This document shows positions 18,250 to 28,447 of a DNA stretch of 64,000 nt, piece by piece. Source of the DNA: Pycnococcus provasolii (taxonomy: Eukaryota > Chlorophyta > Pseudoscourfieldiophyceae > Pseudoscourfieldiales); NCBI GenBank assembly GCA_049487715.1, contig CP150577.1, positions 62,001 to 126,000 on the forward strand. Reading direction: 5' to 3'. Position numbers and translations under genes: made by a program. Under the pieces are notes generated by a model, which worked only from the letters and a program-made list of their open reading frames with translations, was not told where the DNA came from and did not search any database. Positions within the stretch are counted from its first letter, which is position 1. Every line of letters starts with the position of its first letter.

Positions 18250-18936
18250 TTACGTGACCCCGTCCCCATCGCGATAAATTAGTTCTGTGTCAATAATAAG
18301 AAAACGCATGTTTTTTTTTAAACAGGGGATTTCCGAGATAACCATGTTCAGCTTGACGTTACCGTCGTCGGTCTTCTGCACCTTCACGTTGAAAATTCTG
18401 TCAATTCCCTTTTTGTGCGTTCCGACGTTGAATTTCATCTTCAGCGCCTTCATGAAATCGTCATTGATCTCCTGAGTCCTGCCTGCAATTTTTCCATCGT
18501 CGGTGTGGACAAAAATCATCAAGTCCATCTTCCCGTCCTCTCCGTATTTGAACCATAAGCTGGTATCGGACATTGATTGCTGGAATCCATAGTCACGGAG
18601 AAATGTGAATAAATCACGCATCCAATTGTGCCGTGCTGGAAGCTCTCCTTCGTTCAGCGGCTTGTCGTTGTCCGTCCGCAACCTCTTAATGGAATGCCCA
18701 AGAGCTTTGGCTTGCGCATGAAAATGTCGGAAGCAGCTCGCAGCATCGCTTTTGTGCGTAATCGCGTACGTCTCCGAGAAGTTGCAGCTGTCATCCGTGA
18801 AGTGTATCATATACCTCTCTCCGGCGATGCCTTCGTGCTCGAGTGGACCCTTGATATCGCAGTGAATGAACGTTCCAGCTTCCTTCTCTCGTTTCGGGTT
18901 CCGCTTCTTCATCGGTCTGTGACTCTTGCCTTGCAT
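18250..18936 (-). pseudogene. Internally deleted Copia polyprotein fragment
   Basis: Begins with the pre-integrase/integrase block (QGKSHRPMKKRN, FIHCDIKGPL, IHFTDDS, RLRTDND). It then jumps directly into the middle of a reverse transcriptase (NWMRDLFTFLRDYGF, IFVHTDDGKIAGR in place of the usual YVDD, MKFNVGTHKKGIDRIFNVK). The integrase catalytic core end, RT start and RNase H are missing, so this is a deletion derivative. Confidence 0.8.
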
Positions 18937-18944
18937 CTACACTA

Positions 18945-19174
18945 CCCCCAATTATTCCATCCCCCACCACGTACGCAAAATCAGATGCGATAATGATTCT
19001 GTCCTAGTCGAAGGAAACATGAAAGGTGTACTTGCGGAGAAGAATATCAAGATTACCACCACAGCACCTCACGACAAACAAGCTGGCGGACGTCACGAAC
19101 GGATCATTGATACTCTGTGGAGTCACGTCATGGCCATTCACCACTCCAATCCAAACATTCTGATCAAAAGGTGA
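18945..19174 (+). pseudogene. Copia integrase fragment on the opposite strand
   Basis: The frame contains IRCDNDSVLVEGNMKGVLA and TTTAPHDKQAGGRHERIIDT, which match the D...E part of a Copia integrase core. It lies head to head with the previous fragment, so one Copia piece was inverted or inserted into another. Confidence 0.6.
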
Positions 19175-19368
19175 CGAAGCTGCTTGCGCGACAGTGGTTT
19201 GGTAAGCAGATCAGCTGGTTTGTTTATACCTGGAATGTGGTGTAAGTTGAATTGGCGTGAGTAAACAAGCTCACGAAGGAACAGCAATTTGATGCGTAAG
19301 TGCTTCATATGTGAGCTGTGGCTGGTTGTTTGTTGCTTTGTGGCGGGCTGCGCAGTAGCCCAACTCAC
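19138..19368 (-). pseudogene. Copia RNase H C-terminal fragment
   Basis: HLRIKLLFLREL ... HIPGINKPADLLTKPLSRKQL is the characteristic end of Copia RNase H. The first ~15 codons run into a repeat beginning TGTGGCGGGCTGCGC that recurs at 20436, so the reading frame is a chimera of element and LTR sequence. Confidence 0.7.
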
Positions 19369-19448
19369 TTCACCTTAAGGCCGCCAGGCTTAAGGGAAGG
19401 TAAGGATAAGTAGAGAATGGTTACAGGATAGGAAAAATATATAAAAGC
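19339..19448 (+). repeat. LTR-C fragment, copy 1
   Basis: About 110 bp beginning TGGCGGGCTGCGCAGTAGCCC and ending ATATATAAAAGCC, identical to about 20438-20547. A TATATAAAAG box near the end is what one expects of an LTR promoter. Confidence 0.7.
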
Positions 19449-20034
19449 CTACTGCAATATCGTAACGTGTACATCTGCATACCCAGAGTAATGCTGATAA
19501 GAGAGACAGAAACGGCCTGACTTTCATTTGGTTTCTTTCCTCTTGTGATAGCGATTCTTTGACTTGAATTTTAAAACCGGATGGCAGAGGAGATGATACT
19601 CGTGAGTCTTCAGATACTTTGTATTGCTCAGCCAGATCTCGAATATATTTTTCTTGAGATAGTTTGATAGTCGAGTCGTTTCTGAGTTCAACCTTGATGT
19701 TAAAGATCCTGTCAATGTAGTCCTGATGCGATCCGACGTTAAATTTTTGTCGAAGAGCATCCATGAACTTATCAGCTTCGGATCTTGTTTTGTAGGCAAC
19801 TTTGCCATCATCAGTATGTACGAAGAGAAGTAGAACAAGGTTGTTTGATTCGTCGATTAGTGTCCATAAACTCGTGTCACATAAATTCTGCGTCATTCCA
19901 TATTCTTTGAGAAATGCGAACATGTCCTCCATCCAGTTGTGTCCGCTTTGACGAAGTCCATATAATGATTTGAGAAGAAGCCAAACATATTGATTTCCAT
20001 TTTCGTCGTATTCTTCCATTCCGAAAGCTTCCAC
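19390..20034 (-). pseudogene. Copia reverse transcriptase fragment
   Basis: Contains LLLKSLYGLRQSGHNW, LLFVHTDDGKVAYKTR (active-site region), RQKFNVGSHQDYIDRI and EKYIRDLAEQY. It starts immediately after LTR-A and its leader, so Gag, protease and integrase have been deleted. It ends in a short frame-shifted tail. Confidence 0.8.
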
Positions 20035-20041
20035 TGATCAG

Positions 20042-20372
20042 TGTGACGACGTTTGGGACAGTAGGCGTCGTGCGGCGTCCAGTAGCCACGACGCCACTGA
20101 CGGAGAGAACAAGTAAGGTAGAAGTATATTCGGTTACATGGGGAAGGGAAGGTCGGGGACCCTGGGGAAGGGGACCCGAGGAAGTCGGGACGACCAAGCA
20201 AGGTCGACCGAGACCAAGGTGTCTAAGGCTGGGAAGCCTAAGAACCGTTCACGTGATGTCCAGCCAGGATATCACGTGATCCCGTCTCCATAACGTTATC
20301 ACCATATATTATTCCAAAGACAATGTATGAAACCCCATTGTCCACAAGGGCCAGTTAGGGGTTTGCACCACA
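20042..20372 (-). repeat. LTR-A, solo/5' copy 1
   Basis: 331 bp, TG...CA when read on the minus strand (TGTGGTGCAAACCCC ... CGTCGTCACA). Nearly identical copies lie at 53736-54066 and 55058-55388. The Copia RT fragment follows directly on the minus strand after a shared TGATCAGTGGAAGC leader. Confidence 0.88.
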
Positions 20373-20437
20373 GCTGCGGCCATGACGTCAGCTGCTCTCT
20401 CTCCTAAGAGTTAGGTAGTTCCTAACACAACGTTGTG

Positions 20438-20547
20438 TGGCGGGCTGCGCAGTAGCCCAACTCACTTCACCTTAAGGCCGCCAGGCTTAAGGGAAGGTAA
20501 GGATAAGTAGAGAATGGTTACAGGATAGGAAAAATATATAAAAGCCT
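20438..20547 (+). repeat. LTR-C fragment, copy 2
   Basis: Repeats 19339-19448, then continues with TTATCCTGTTCCCCTCTAGGGG and a second GGTTATCTGTTCCCAGGGG. Probably the longer LTR-C copy; boundaries uncertain. Confidence 0.6.
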
Positions 20548-20639
20548 TATCCTGTTCCCCTCTAGGGGTTATCTGTTCCCAGGGGAGCGTATTAGGGGTT
20601 ATCCCCACATGCTTTCTGCTGCTTGTTTTTCTCCTTCTC

Positions 20640-21150
20640 GATTTCCTCGAGAGTTGCGTCGCACTTACTCGTGAAATGCCCCGGCTTTCCGCAGCGGAAT
20701 CATGTTACTTCGCTCTCGTTTTTCTTCCTTTTCTGTCCGCCAGCGCCGGCACCGCCGCCGCTGCCGTTACCGCGACCTCCGCCGTGACCATGTATTACAA
20801 GTTTGTAAAGCGGAAAATTTATTTCATTACATTCTCACTACGCGCGCCTACGCGCGCCTCGCCTTCTTTCCCACACTGAGGTCGTGCCATAGGGCGCATG
20901 CACTCCACGCACAGGAAGGTGTCTAAGATGGAATGCAAGGAATGAACATTACAACGCGCGGGAACTGAAATCCCAATCTGCGCGGGAAAAGTACTCATGC
21001 AGGCGAATCGCACGTCGTCCCACTGGCGTCTCTTCCCACTTCTTGCGCAGGATGGTCAGTGCGTCGTCTCCTCCTAACGTTGTCGGTGGCACGTTCTCCA
21101 TCAGCGACTCCGCAATGGACCTGTAGAGATCGAAAAGATGATTCCACGTT
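20640..21150 (-). pseudogene. Copia Gag remnant with nonsense-mutated zinc knuckle
   Basis: The minus strand encodes a Gly-rich stretch and then a CCHC knuckle of form xFRCGKPGHFTSKC. The codon expected to give the first knuckle cysteine is TGA (20702-20700). Upstream, 20995-21150 encodes a UBN2-type Gag piece (ENVPPTTLGGDDALTILRKKWEETP). The frames are interrupted, so this is a dead copy. Confidence 0.6.
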
Positions 21151-21467
21151 TATAGACACATGGATAAAGCAGAAAGTGGAGAGCGGCGAATTCTCAGGAT
21201 CCGAGTTGGAAAAAGCGCGAGAGGAGAAGAAGCGCGACAATCAGGTGTACAACAGGCTATGCAAGCTGTATAGCATAGCTGTGCAAGCTCAAAATCGGAA
21301 AATCACGACAACTCGCTAAGTACGTGTCCGTTTGCTACGAGACTTGGCTATGCGTGAACGGGGCAAGTGAAGGAATACGCCACGGTCCTGTGGTGTGTGT
21401 AGTGTGTGTTATTGCTATATACTATTATATACTCGAAAAAGTACAGTATCTTGCGGCAAGCGGATAT
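21151..21467. other. Gag-like remnant and intergenic
   Basis: The plus-strand frame through 21319 gives an amphipathic Lys/Glu-rich peptide, probably from the same retroelement neighbourhood. 21320-21467 shows nothing recognisable and lies 3' of the GT61 gene. Confidence 0.35.
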
Positions 21468-23165
21468 TTATGCTCGAGCTATCTTGGAAAGAGCTATTTT
21501 CAGCATGTTTTCATCCACCACCCATGGACCTTTGCATTTTCCTTGATTTTTATCTTCAAGGTGGACCATGTCGCCATTGCGGCTCTTGCACAACCGGGGC
21601 AAGATATGGTAGTCGTATGCAGCACTCATGCCCCCGTAGTAGTAGCTCTTAAATTGTACCTGCCTTCCAGCAATTTCAATTATGGATGTGCCTCGATCTG
21701 GTGGGGCAAAGACAACGTTTGCCATTTGCCCACCATGAACACCAACAACAATCCTCGCTTGTGACAACACATCAACAAGGCGTTTGATGCTCGTACGACT
21801 TGCATCAAGCATCACGAGGCGGAGAGGCGTTGCTCCAAGAATTTGATAAAGTGACTTCAAATTTGCAATCACACCCTTGCCTCTGTCACCTGATGCACCC
21901 CGCCCCAAAAACACGATTTTGTCACGTGCTGGTACATTGTTGCCGCCCCTCACTATACGTTGACGCTGGAACATCTTCGCCATTTCAAGGAATAATTCAG
22001 GTGGTCGAGGAAAATTGAACGATTCAGCGTTCCCATACTTGCCTGGTACAGGAGCATCAGCCCACACACGACCGGCACAGAAGTCGACTCCTCTCTTCGC
22101 CATCACAAAACGCCGCATGTCGAGATTCAAATATTCTAGGATCTCATGACCACGCAAATCCATGAAAATCAAGAGCTTTGCCTTACTATTGCCTTGTAGC
22201 AGGCTGTATGCGGCAAGAATGGTGGGCAGCTTGTCAATGATGAAGTGTTGAAAGGAATAGTAAGGTCCAAGAGACATGGTCCAAAGAATAGGATAGTGCA
22301 GTTGTCTACTCCGCGGCTCCAACTCACAACGCATCCGATTGTGACCTCGAGCTTCCGTTATACAGTGTGTTGCATTTGCAACTGTCTGATCTGAATACCC
22401 AGAGCAACGATCCTGTCCAGGACGAAATCTCATCTTGCCGATGCTCATCTCGCGGCACGTGTCCACTCGCACGCAGCCATTCTCGATCGCAACCATACCG
22501 CTCGCAAGGCGGATTCGATCGTTACCGGGCAGCGGAAGTACAGACAGATCATTTAGAATCTCTTTGTGAAAAGAATCTTTCTGAGCAGCAAGTTTCAACT
22601 TTGATGCGCTTCGAGCATCCTTAAGATCAGTATGCACTTGAAGTCCTTCCATTTGGTGACGCAATCTCTTACTTGTTAAATAGCCGCGAAGTGCTATCGG
22701 ATATTTCCCTGCTTGATGAATGTCACAAAGAGTTGCTCGAATGCAAGAAACCTCTGTTGCGTTGTGCAGCTTAATATCTCCCACACGCCAGAAAGTTGAT
22801 TTTTCATGGAAAAAGCGTTTCTTACGTTTGGGCACGACGCTCGGCAGCTCCGTTACTCCACAATAACACCTATGAGATGCCACGTCTTCGTGTCGCGAGC
22901 TTATCACAGAACGTGGTTGTTTGCTGGGTAAGCTTGGTTTTATCGGTAGTCGCACAACCCTGTTCTCTCGTTCTATTCCAGGAAAAGTAGTATATAATTG
23001 TTCATAGTCCACTTCTTGTGGCAAACGTTGTGGTAAGTCTGTGTGGTGCCTTGAAGATGTTTCCTCGAGTTTATGATATGTTGTGATATCAAAGGCATAA
23101 TATAGAGCGACTAAAGTAGCTATAGTCCAAAACAACCAACGCAGGTTTGAGCTGGTTACGAACAT
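21468..23165 (-). CDS. GT61-family glycosyltransferase, type II membrane protein
   Basis: 565 residues from ATG at 23165. Residues about 10-28 form a single signal anchor; the stem runs to about 280. The catalytic part has LGPYYSFQHFIIDKLPTI, DKIVFLGRGASGDRGKG and VVGVHGGQMANVVFAPP. The last is the GT61 (DUF563) HGA-type loop, with GGQM in place of the common AGLT. GT61 enzymes move xylose, arabinose or GlcNAc onto wall polysaccharide or protein in the Golgi or ER. Donor here is not predictable. Repeat R1 copy 2 lies 89 bp upstream of the start. Confidence 0.85.
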   Translation of the reverse strand: MFVTSSNLRWLFWTIATLVALYYAFDITTYHKLEETSSRHHTDLPQRLPQEVDYEQLYTTFPGIERENRVVRLPIKPSLPSKQPRSVISSRHEDVASHRCYCGVTELPSVVPKRKKRFFHEKSTFWRVGDIKLHNATEVSCIRATLCDIHQAGKYPIALRGYLTSKRLRHQMEGLQVHTDLKDARSASKLKLAAQKDSFHKEILNDLSVLPLPGNDRIRLASGMVAIENGCVRVDTCREMSIGKMRFRPGQDRCSGYSDQTVANATHCITEARGHNRMRCELEPRSRQLHYPILWTMSLGPYYSFQHFIIDKLPTILAAYSLLQGNSKAKLLIFMDLRGHEILEYLNLDMRRFVMAKRGVDFCAGRVWADAPVPGKYGNAESFNFPRPPELFLEMAKMFQRQRIVRGGNNVPARDKIVFLGRGASGDRGKGVIANLKSLYQILGATPLRLVMLDASRTSIKRLVDVLSQARIVVGVHGGQMANVVFAPPDRGTSIIEIAGRQVQFKSYYYGGMSAAYDYHILPRLCKSRNGDMVHLEDKNQGKCKGPWVVDENMLKIALSKIARA

Positions 23166-23253
23166 GCATTCCCAACTTTTTGAAGAAAGAATGTGAATGA
23201 ATGAATGATCCGGCTGTTGAAAAGAAAAAATCCCTTTTATGGGCGTCAGCGAA

Positions 23254-23532
23254 TAGAGCGGAGCAGGGTTTGGAGTGGCGAGCGCGCGAGACGCGCATAA
23301 ACCGCCGTTTTCGCAGCAGCCGGGAACAGGGTTCTAATGCTGCGTGGTTGGCCTTTCTAGGGTTGCCAGCGGCACGACGAATGGACGACACCTACGGGAG
23401 GGGACACCGGAACAACACTCTAAGGGAACACGACAGGGGAACACAGAGCACGCACAGCAGGGGGGGGTGCCCCTTGAGGCACGGCCGCCTCTTGGCGCGG
23501 TGACTCACTGCGGTACGGCTCGAGGGAAGAGG
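23254..23532 (+). repeat. Dispersed repeat R1, copy 2
   Basis: Near-identical to 7818-8095 over its full length, with small differences around 23380-23480. It sits immediately upstream of the divergent GT61 gene, so it occupies its promoter region. Confidence 0.9.
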
Positions 23533-23575
23533 GAGAGGGAATATTGGGTTCATATTTCTTTTAATACACTTTATT

Positions 23576-23950
23576 ATGGCGTCCAAGAGTGCCACTACGT
23601 TGGCCTCTAGCCCACCTAAGCCCTCGACCGTAGCTCCCACCTCCGTGTGGTCGTTGCTCGGCGAACAAGGCTTCGAGACTTCCGCCTTCTCTAGCTTCTT
23701 CGAGCCCTCCGTGGCCGAAGGAAAGGAAAGTATAGAGCTCCCAAAGGGCTGCGGAGCTCACCTGCTTTATGGCGTCGCGCCGCACGAGCTCAGCACGGCT
23801 GTGCAAGAACTAATCTACATGAGGCCGCCGAAAGGAACAAACTACGGGCCCAATACCAAAAGAAACAAAAATCAAAACATCACAAAATCAAATACAAATC
23901 GAAACATCACGAAAACGAATACAAATTCAAAACATTACAAAAACGAATAA
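23576..23950 (+). CDS. Unrecognised 124-residue frame
   Basis: ATG at 23576. The first ~85 residues are of ordinary composition (KSATTLASSPPKPS, VWSLLGEQGFET, GVAPHELSTAVQELIYM). The last 40 are Asn/Lys/Thr repeats from an AT-rich degenerate tandem repeat (23860-23950). Nothing recognised; it may be a Gag remnant, given the flanking repeats. Confidence 0.2.
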   Translation: MASKSATTLASSPPKPSTVAPTSVWSLLGEQGFETSAFSSFFEPSVAEGKESIELPKGCGAHLLYGVAPHELSTAVQELIYMRPPKGTNYGPNTKRNKNQNITKSNTNRNITKTNTNSKHYKNE

Positions 23951-24075
23951 AAATTAATCAACCATACAAGACCTTGACAAACCAAATAAGAAGAACGAAG
24001 AAATGAAGATACAAACTAAACAACTAAACAACGCTACTTGCCAGTTTTCTTACCAGGCATAGCAGCGAGGGGAAG

Positions 24076-24285
24076 TGTCGAGATTATACCTTATATGCCT
24101 TGTGGGGAACCGTTGTTGAGGACTCGGGATCCCAGAGGGAAAGGGGACGCAATAGGTCGATTGGTCAAGATGGGCATCCTGACCAACCGACCTAAACTCC
24201 CGACTAGGGATAAGGGGGCGCGGCCCCTGGTTGTCTAAGTTTGTAAGACCACTCTTTTTCTTTTCTTTTCTACTTATTCTCTTCA
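24076..24285 (+). repeat. LTR-B, longest copy
   Basis: TGTCGAGATTATACC ... TACTTATTCTCTTCA. It is ~70 bp longer than the 10801 copy because of an internal block with GGTCGATTGGTCA/TGACCAACCGACC hairpin potential. No target duplication seen. Confidence 0.75.
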
Positions 24286-24286
24286 C

Positions 24287-24432
24287 GGACCACCATTCCT
24301 GCTGCTGGTTGCGCTGTTCGCGCCCACCCGCCCGCCCTGACTATGGGTTGCTGGGTGCCATTCAGGATTTAATTTTGGGTTGTAACCACGTCTTTTGACC
24401 TTTTGGCAGAATTGTTTGGGTCCTCGGGTTTA
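24287..24432 (-). repeat. Inverted copy of 15770-15905
   Basis: Carries GGACCACCATTCCTGCTGCTGG through CAGAATTGTTTGGGTCCTCGG, the reverse complement of the region around 15770-15905 with minor differences. It directly abuts the LTR-B copy and precedes the PKS remnant. Confidence 0.8.
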
Positions 24433-24521
24433 TCCACTTTTTTTTTTATCAATGAACGAGATGCACACAGCAAAACATATCATAGAACTGCGCCTTGAAC
24501 AAAGTTGTGTGCTGAAACTGT

Positions 24522-25540
24522 GTGCTAACAAAGGAAGATTGTGACTTGCTCGCTGCATGGGGCATCAACTTCACCACCTACCGAGAAAGTGGTGGCACTA
24601 AACTTGCCGTCTTTAGGGCAGTCTTGGACGACCATACGGTAGGTGTCTTAGTGTGCCATCGATGTACGAGATGTGCAGCAGAGAAGCTGCTGGAAGGAAG
24701 CTTTGCGATCCGAGATAAGATAGATAAGCTTGCACCAGAAGTTTGGGTCTTGGAGAGACTTGCCGTCACAGCGCGCGCAGCGAGTTCTGCGCAACTTTGG
24801 GTAGCTAGTGTGTTTGGACTTCTCTCTGCAGTGCAAGAGCTTTCAGACTATGAGTGTAAAGTTGGAGTATCCATCCTCCAGAAAGTGAACTCTTCTGCTT
24901 TACCGGGATATATTTTTCACTTAGCTCACACGCTTATGGTCTTTGAGAAGCAGGATAATGAACGAAAGATTATTGCTTACTCGTGGGAGCCGTTGGGGGC
25001 GGAGTGTTCGGTGCACTTCCACTTCGATCTCTATGCGCCTAGACAATGCTTAGAAGACGTCGATGTACATAATCAGGCCTGCGCGAAAATACTGAAGGGG
25101 AAAAAGCTTGCCGAACAAATAATCAAAGGTGAGAGAATCCACCAACACAAAGTTTGTGCGGTGATGGATAGCACCAATACACGACAGCAAGTGCAAAATT
25201 CCTCGGGACACTTCACGCACCAAATCACAAGAATTTTCGCTCAAACTTTTCCTCGAGCGCTTGAGTCTCCTCGTGAGGGCTTTATGCAGCTTGGAGCGGA
25301 TTCGCTCGACTTGCAGGATATTTCGAAGCAGCTCTCGCAGTCACTCGAAATTGAGCTTCCATTGACAACCTTAATTGATTACTGTTCCTTTCATACGTTG
25401 TGTAAGCACTTGTCGCCGAATTTGCCGTTGCACGACGCAGTCACAACCCGGTCAGATGAAAAGTCAAAAACAAATAACACTGTAAAGCTGTTCTTGAGAA
25501 CATCTTTGCGTCATCATTTCCGAAGGCGATCGAATTTCCT
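24522..25540 (+). pseudogene. Polyketide synthase remnant: unknown domain plus first acyl-carrier domain
   Basis: The frame has no ATG (GTG first) and begins soon after repeat DNA, so the 5' part is lost. Residues 1-230 are unrecognised. Residues about 250-310 form an acyl carrier domain with FMQLGADSLDLQDI, where the Ser is the phosphopantetheine site. The true frame shifts near 25500, after which this frame becomes nonsense up to 25616. The first of at least four breaks in one ancestral modular gene. Confidence 0.7.
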
Positions 25541-26092
25541 AATGAGGGTTTTATGCAGCTTGGAGCAGACTCGCTCGACGTGCAGGACATCACGAGGCTT
25601 ATTTCACAAGCACTGAAATTCGAACTCCCACTGACTACTATGATCGACTATGGATCGCTTGACGCGTTGCAGAACTACCTAGCTAAGTGCAACATGTCTT
25701 CTGAAAGGATTGCACCACATCGCAATGCAACGAAGCCATCTATCCAGCAAGATCAAATATTATCTTTTCGTCGCCTTAGACGAGTAAGCGCCATCGAGCT
25801 TCCAATATATCTCCAACATGGCTTTGTAGCAATCAGCATTTTCGCGTCATTAAGCCAATGCAATGTTCTCAGTGCCATGAGCGAGCAGAAAAGCTTTTCA
25901 GTCGGTTCCATATGCGATGCTTGTGCCATCGTCAAAACGGGATACTTTGTCTCGTGCCTAAATATGATGTGTGCACTGGGCATACTGAAACGCGATGGGG
26001 AAGGAATGCTTTACACAAGCACTCTCTTTGATGAAATACTCACATTACCACACCATGTATTGACTTCAGTGGCGTTATTACGAGTGAATTAA
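25541..26092 (+). pseudogene. PKS remnant: second acyl-carrier domain and start of methyltransferase domain
   Basis: A tandem carrier domain (MQLGADSLDVQDITRLI) follows the first within ~290 bp, in another frame. It is followed by a winged-helix-like segment (FSVGSICDACAIVKTGYFVS, LGILKRDGEGMLYTS), typical of the N-terminal part of PKS-embedded methyltransferases. Stop at 26092. Confidence 0.7.
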
Positions 26093-26668
26093 ATCTTTTA
26101 GAATCATTCGCATCATTGGATGTCAATGCACCATCCGATTTTACCTCGTGTCTGGTTGAGGCGTTCGTTGCAGCTCCCATTGTTGTGTACCTTACTTTGT
26201 ACATGCGGGAAGTGGGAAAGGATATTGATATTCGATTCTTGGGCAACCTGGGTGATGGTGTTCAGAGGTCTGTTGATCTTGTTTTGAAAGGAATGAATTT
26301 AGTCGAATATTCGCTTTCGCTAAACTCTCGTGGAAATTACTTGTTTGCTTCTGCCCTAAATGCAGGAGTTCCGATTTCATACTATCCGCTATATCGTGAA
26401 CTTTCAAGGGTACTGCAAGGTCACTGCGAGATATTTGCCGGGCAAAATTCTGATGATCGCGAATCACACCTGGATCGGACGCTAAATGTGATTGCGAGTG
26501 GGGCTCAGCACCATCGCGTTTTTTGAGAAGATGTGCACCGAAGTGATCAAGCCCGTTTTTGATGCGGATGATTATGCGTCCCAGCCTGCTGCTATCGTAG
26601 ACATGGGATGCGGCGACGGAGAATTGCTTCGGACACTGTACGAGTACATCATTTCAAATACAAAGTGA
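26093..26668 (+). pseudogene. PKS remnant: methyltransferase middle section, broken frames
   Basis: One frame runs 26116-26526. A second frame then carries the SAM-binding motif AIVDMGCGDGELLRTLYEY (about 26590-26650) and ends in TGA just before 26670. The motif is intact but cannot be translated together with its neighbours. Confidence 0.65.
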
Positions 26669-26677
26669 GGTGAGGCA

Positions 26678-27424
26678 TTGTCGTTGTATCCGTTGACTAT
26701 GGTCGGTGTCGACTTCAATGACGAGTCACTAGAGGTGACAAATGCAAATCTCATGAAGCATAGTGTGCCGCACGTCAGTTTCTTCGCTGATATAGGCCAG
26801 CCAAGTCGATTAGAGACTGATCTGCGGCAGCATGGCTTTGATCCTGCAAATGTATTGCACGTGCGCACATTCCTTGATCATGATCGCCCATTCACGCCGC
26901 CAGTCGAGGCCACTACGGCATATGACGCATATGACGAGGGTGTGTACGTATCACCAGACGGCTATCTTATTCAACCTTCAATCATGCTACAGTCGCTGAA
27001 GGAACATCTTTCACGATGGCGCAGTATCCTTGCACCTCAGCACGGCATTGCTCTTCTCGAGGCTGGACAATTACCACCACACATCGCTGGCAAGTACTTC
27101 GCGTCGTGTACAAGTATAGCTTTTGATTGCTGCCAAATCCTCTCACATCAGTATCCAGTTCCCTTGCACCATTTCATTATTTGTGCTGCACATGCTGGAC
27201 TGTTCTGCTCCCCACGTGCCCTTCATCTGTACCCTAAATCAGCGGACTACACTAGAGTTCTTATGGCACACTTAATGCAAAGGTCGTACTACTGCCGGCA
27301 TGCACAAATGCAAGATCTAGCTCGTTGCATGGATCTAGAGGCACAATCTTGGAAGTTGAAGATGCGGAAAGATTACATCAAAGGAGGTAATTTCAGAGCG
27401 TCTATCCAAGCATCCAATGTGTAA
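26678..27424 (+). pseudogene. PKS remnant: C-terminal half of AprA-type methyltransferase
   Basis: Contains VGVDFNDESLEVTNANL, HVRTFLDHDRPF, GVYVSPDGYLI and LLEAGQLPPHIAGKYFASC. These resemble the methyltransferase that precedes a GNAT domain in AprA-like PKS loading modules of bacteria and some protists. Stop codon at 27424 before the GNAT sequence begins. Confidence 0.65.
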
Positions 27425-27480
27425 TATTGTTCTATGTGATGTTGCAAACGGTAGTGTACTTGGCGTCGTGTACTTCCAAT
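27425..27480 (+). pseudogene. PKS GNAT-domain remnant, part 1 (left of transposon)
   Basis: Translates to a short IVLCDVANGSVLGVVYF stretch, the beta-strand region of PKS-type GNAT domains. It is interrupted at 27481 by the DNA transposon and resumes at 30523. Confidence 0.6.
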
Positions 27481-27653
27481 AGACCCCTTGCTCCAAAATT
27501 TTATAAGGGGATTCCTAGGGATTCGGGGTTGGGGACGGATAAGGGTTGTTTTTTTGAATTTTTTATTTTTTTTATTTCTTCAAAACGTTCAGTCATCTGG
27601 AAGTACTTGAGATGGTTGTGAAGGATGGTTAGTGTCTGCCGCAGGTTGGGACC

Positions 27654-28400
27654 ATGAAAGAACATTGCGAGTGCGAGCTCGCTTGGTGTCGTGTTCTCCT
27701 TCAACAAGAGAAGGAGAACATCGGGTCGCAACTAACGTTCCACCAGCTCCCCACTACTGATGAGGTACGTGCACGGGAGTGGCTACACGTGCTCGTTCCG
27801 TCGACAAGAAAGTGCATGGAGAAACGGCAGGCGTACTTGAAGAAGAAGTCGCGTAACTGCCCGCGCTTTGCTTCACATCACTTTCCGCATCATTGTTGGC
27901 GTTTCAAGCGCGCGGAAGACTTCTCTAGGCACTCGACGCGCAGAGATGCGCACTGGGAGCTATTAGGAGATGCACTACCTTGTTCCCTTCGCTGGACGCC
28001 GCCGCCAATTGGCACGGCAGCGACGTGGAACTCGCATGAGTGGGTGCGGGAGGGAGTGAAGAAAAAGCGACCGCTTGAGGAGAGAGCGTTGCACAACACG
28101 TTGCTCACACCACCGCCTACACGTGGGAATCCGCAGACGCGCGTCGTGGACCGCGTGCGGCAGGCGCTTGAGAACGGCGAAGACGTTCCAACAGGTGACG
28201 TACGCGCGTTGCTTCGACAACTTGATGACCGCACAACGGAGAACAAAACACTCAAACGGCGCATCGATGAGATTGAGGAGCATCATGTACAACTCGACGC
28301 AGAAAAGGAGGCCCTCGACGCAGAAAAGGAGGCCCTGCTCACGCGTGCAAGAGAAGTTGAGGTTGAACATCAAGCCGCGATTGCGGAATTATTTCTGAGA
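27654..28400 (+). pseudogene. Transposase N-terminal part: THAP-like zinc finger and coiled coil
   Basis: ATG at 27654. An early Cys-rich segment, LTFHQLPTTDEVRAREWL and CPRFASHHF are spaced as in a THAP (C2CH) DNA-binding domain. Residues about 180-245 are a Glu/Lys-rich coiled coil with a duplicated DAEKEAL heptad. Near 28390 the sense frame switches: the remaining codons to 28475 are off-frame, while the expected continuation is in the frame of the next entry. One transposase of roughly 570 residues has been split. Confidence 0.6.
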
Positions 28401-28447
28401 TCGAGGTACTTCGCGTCGCGGCAGAGGACACCAACTTTAGCGTTCAC

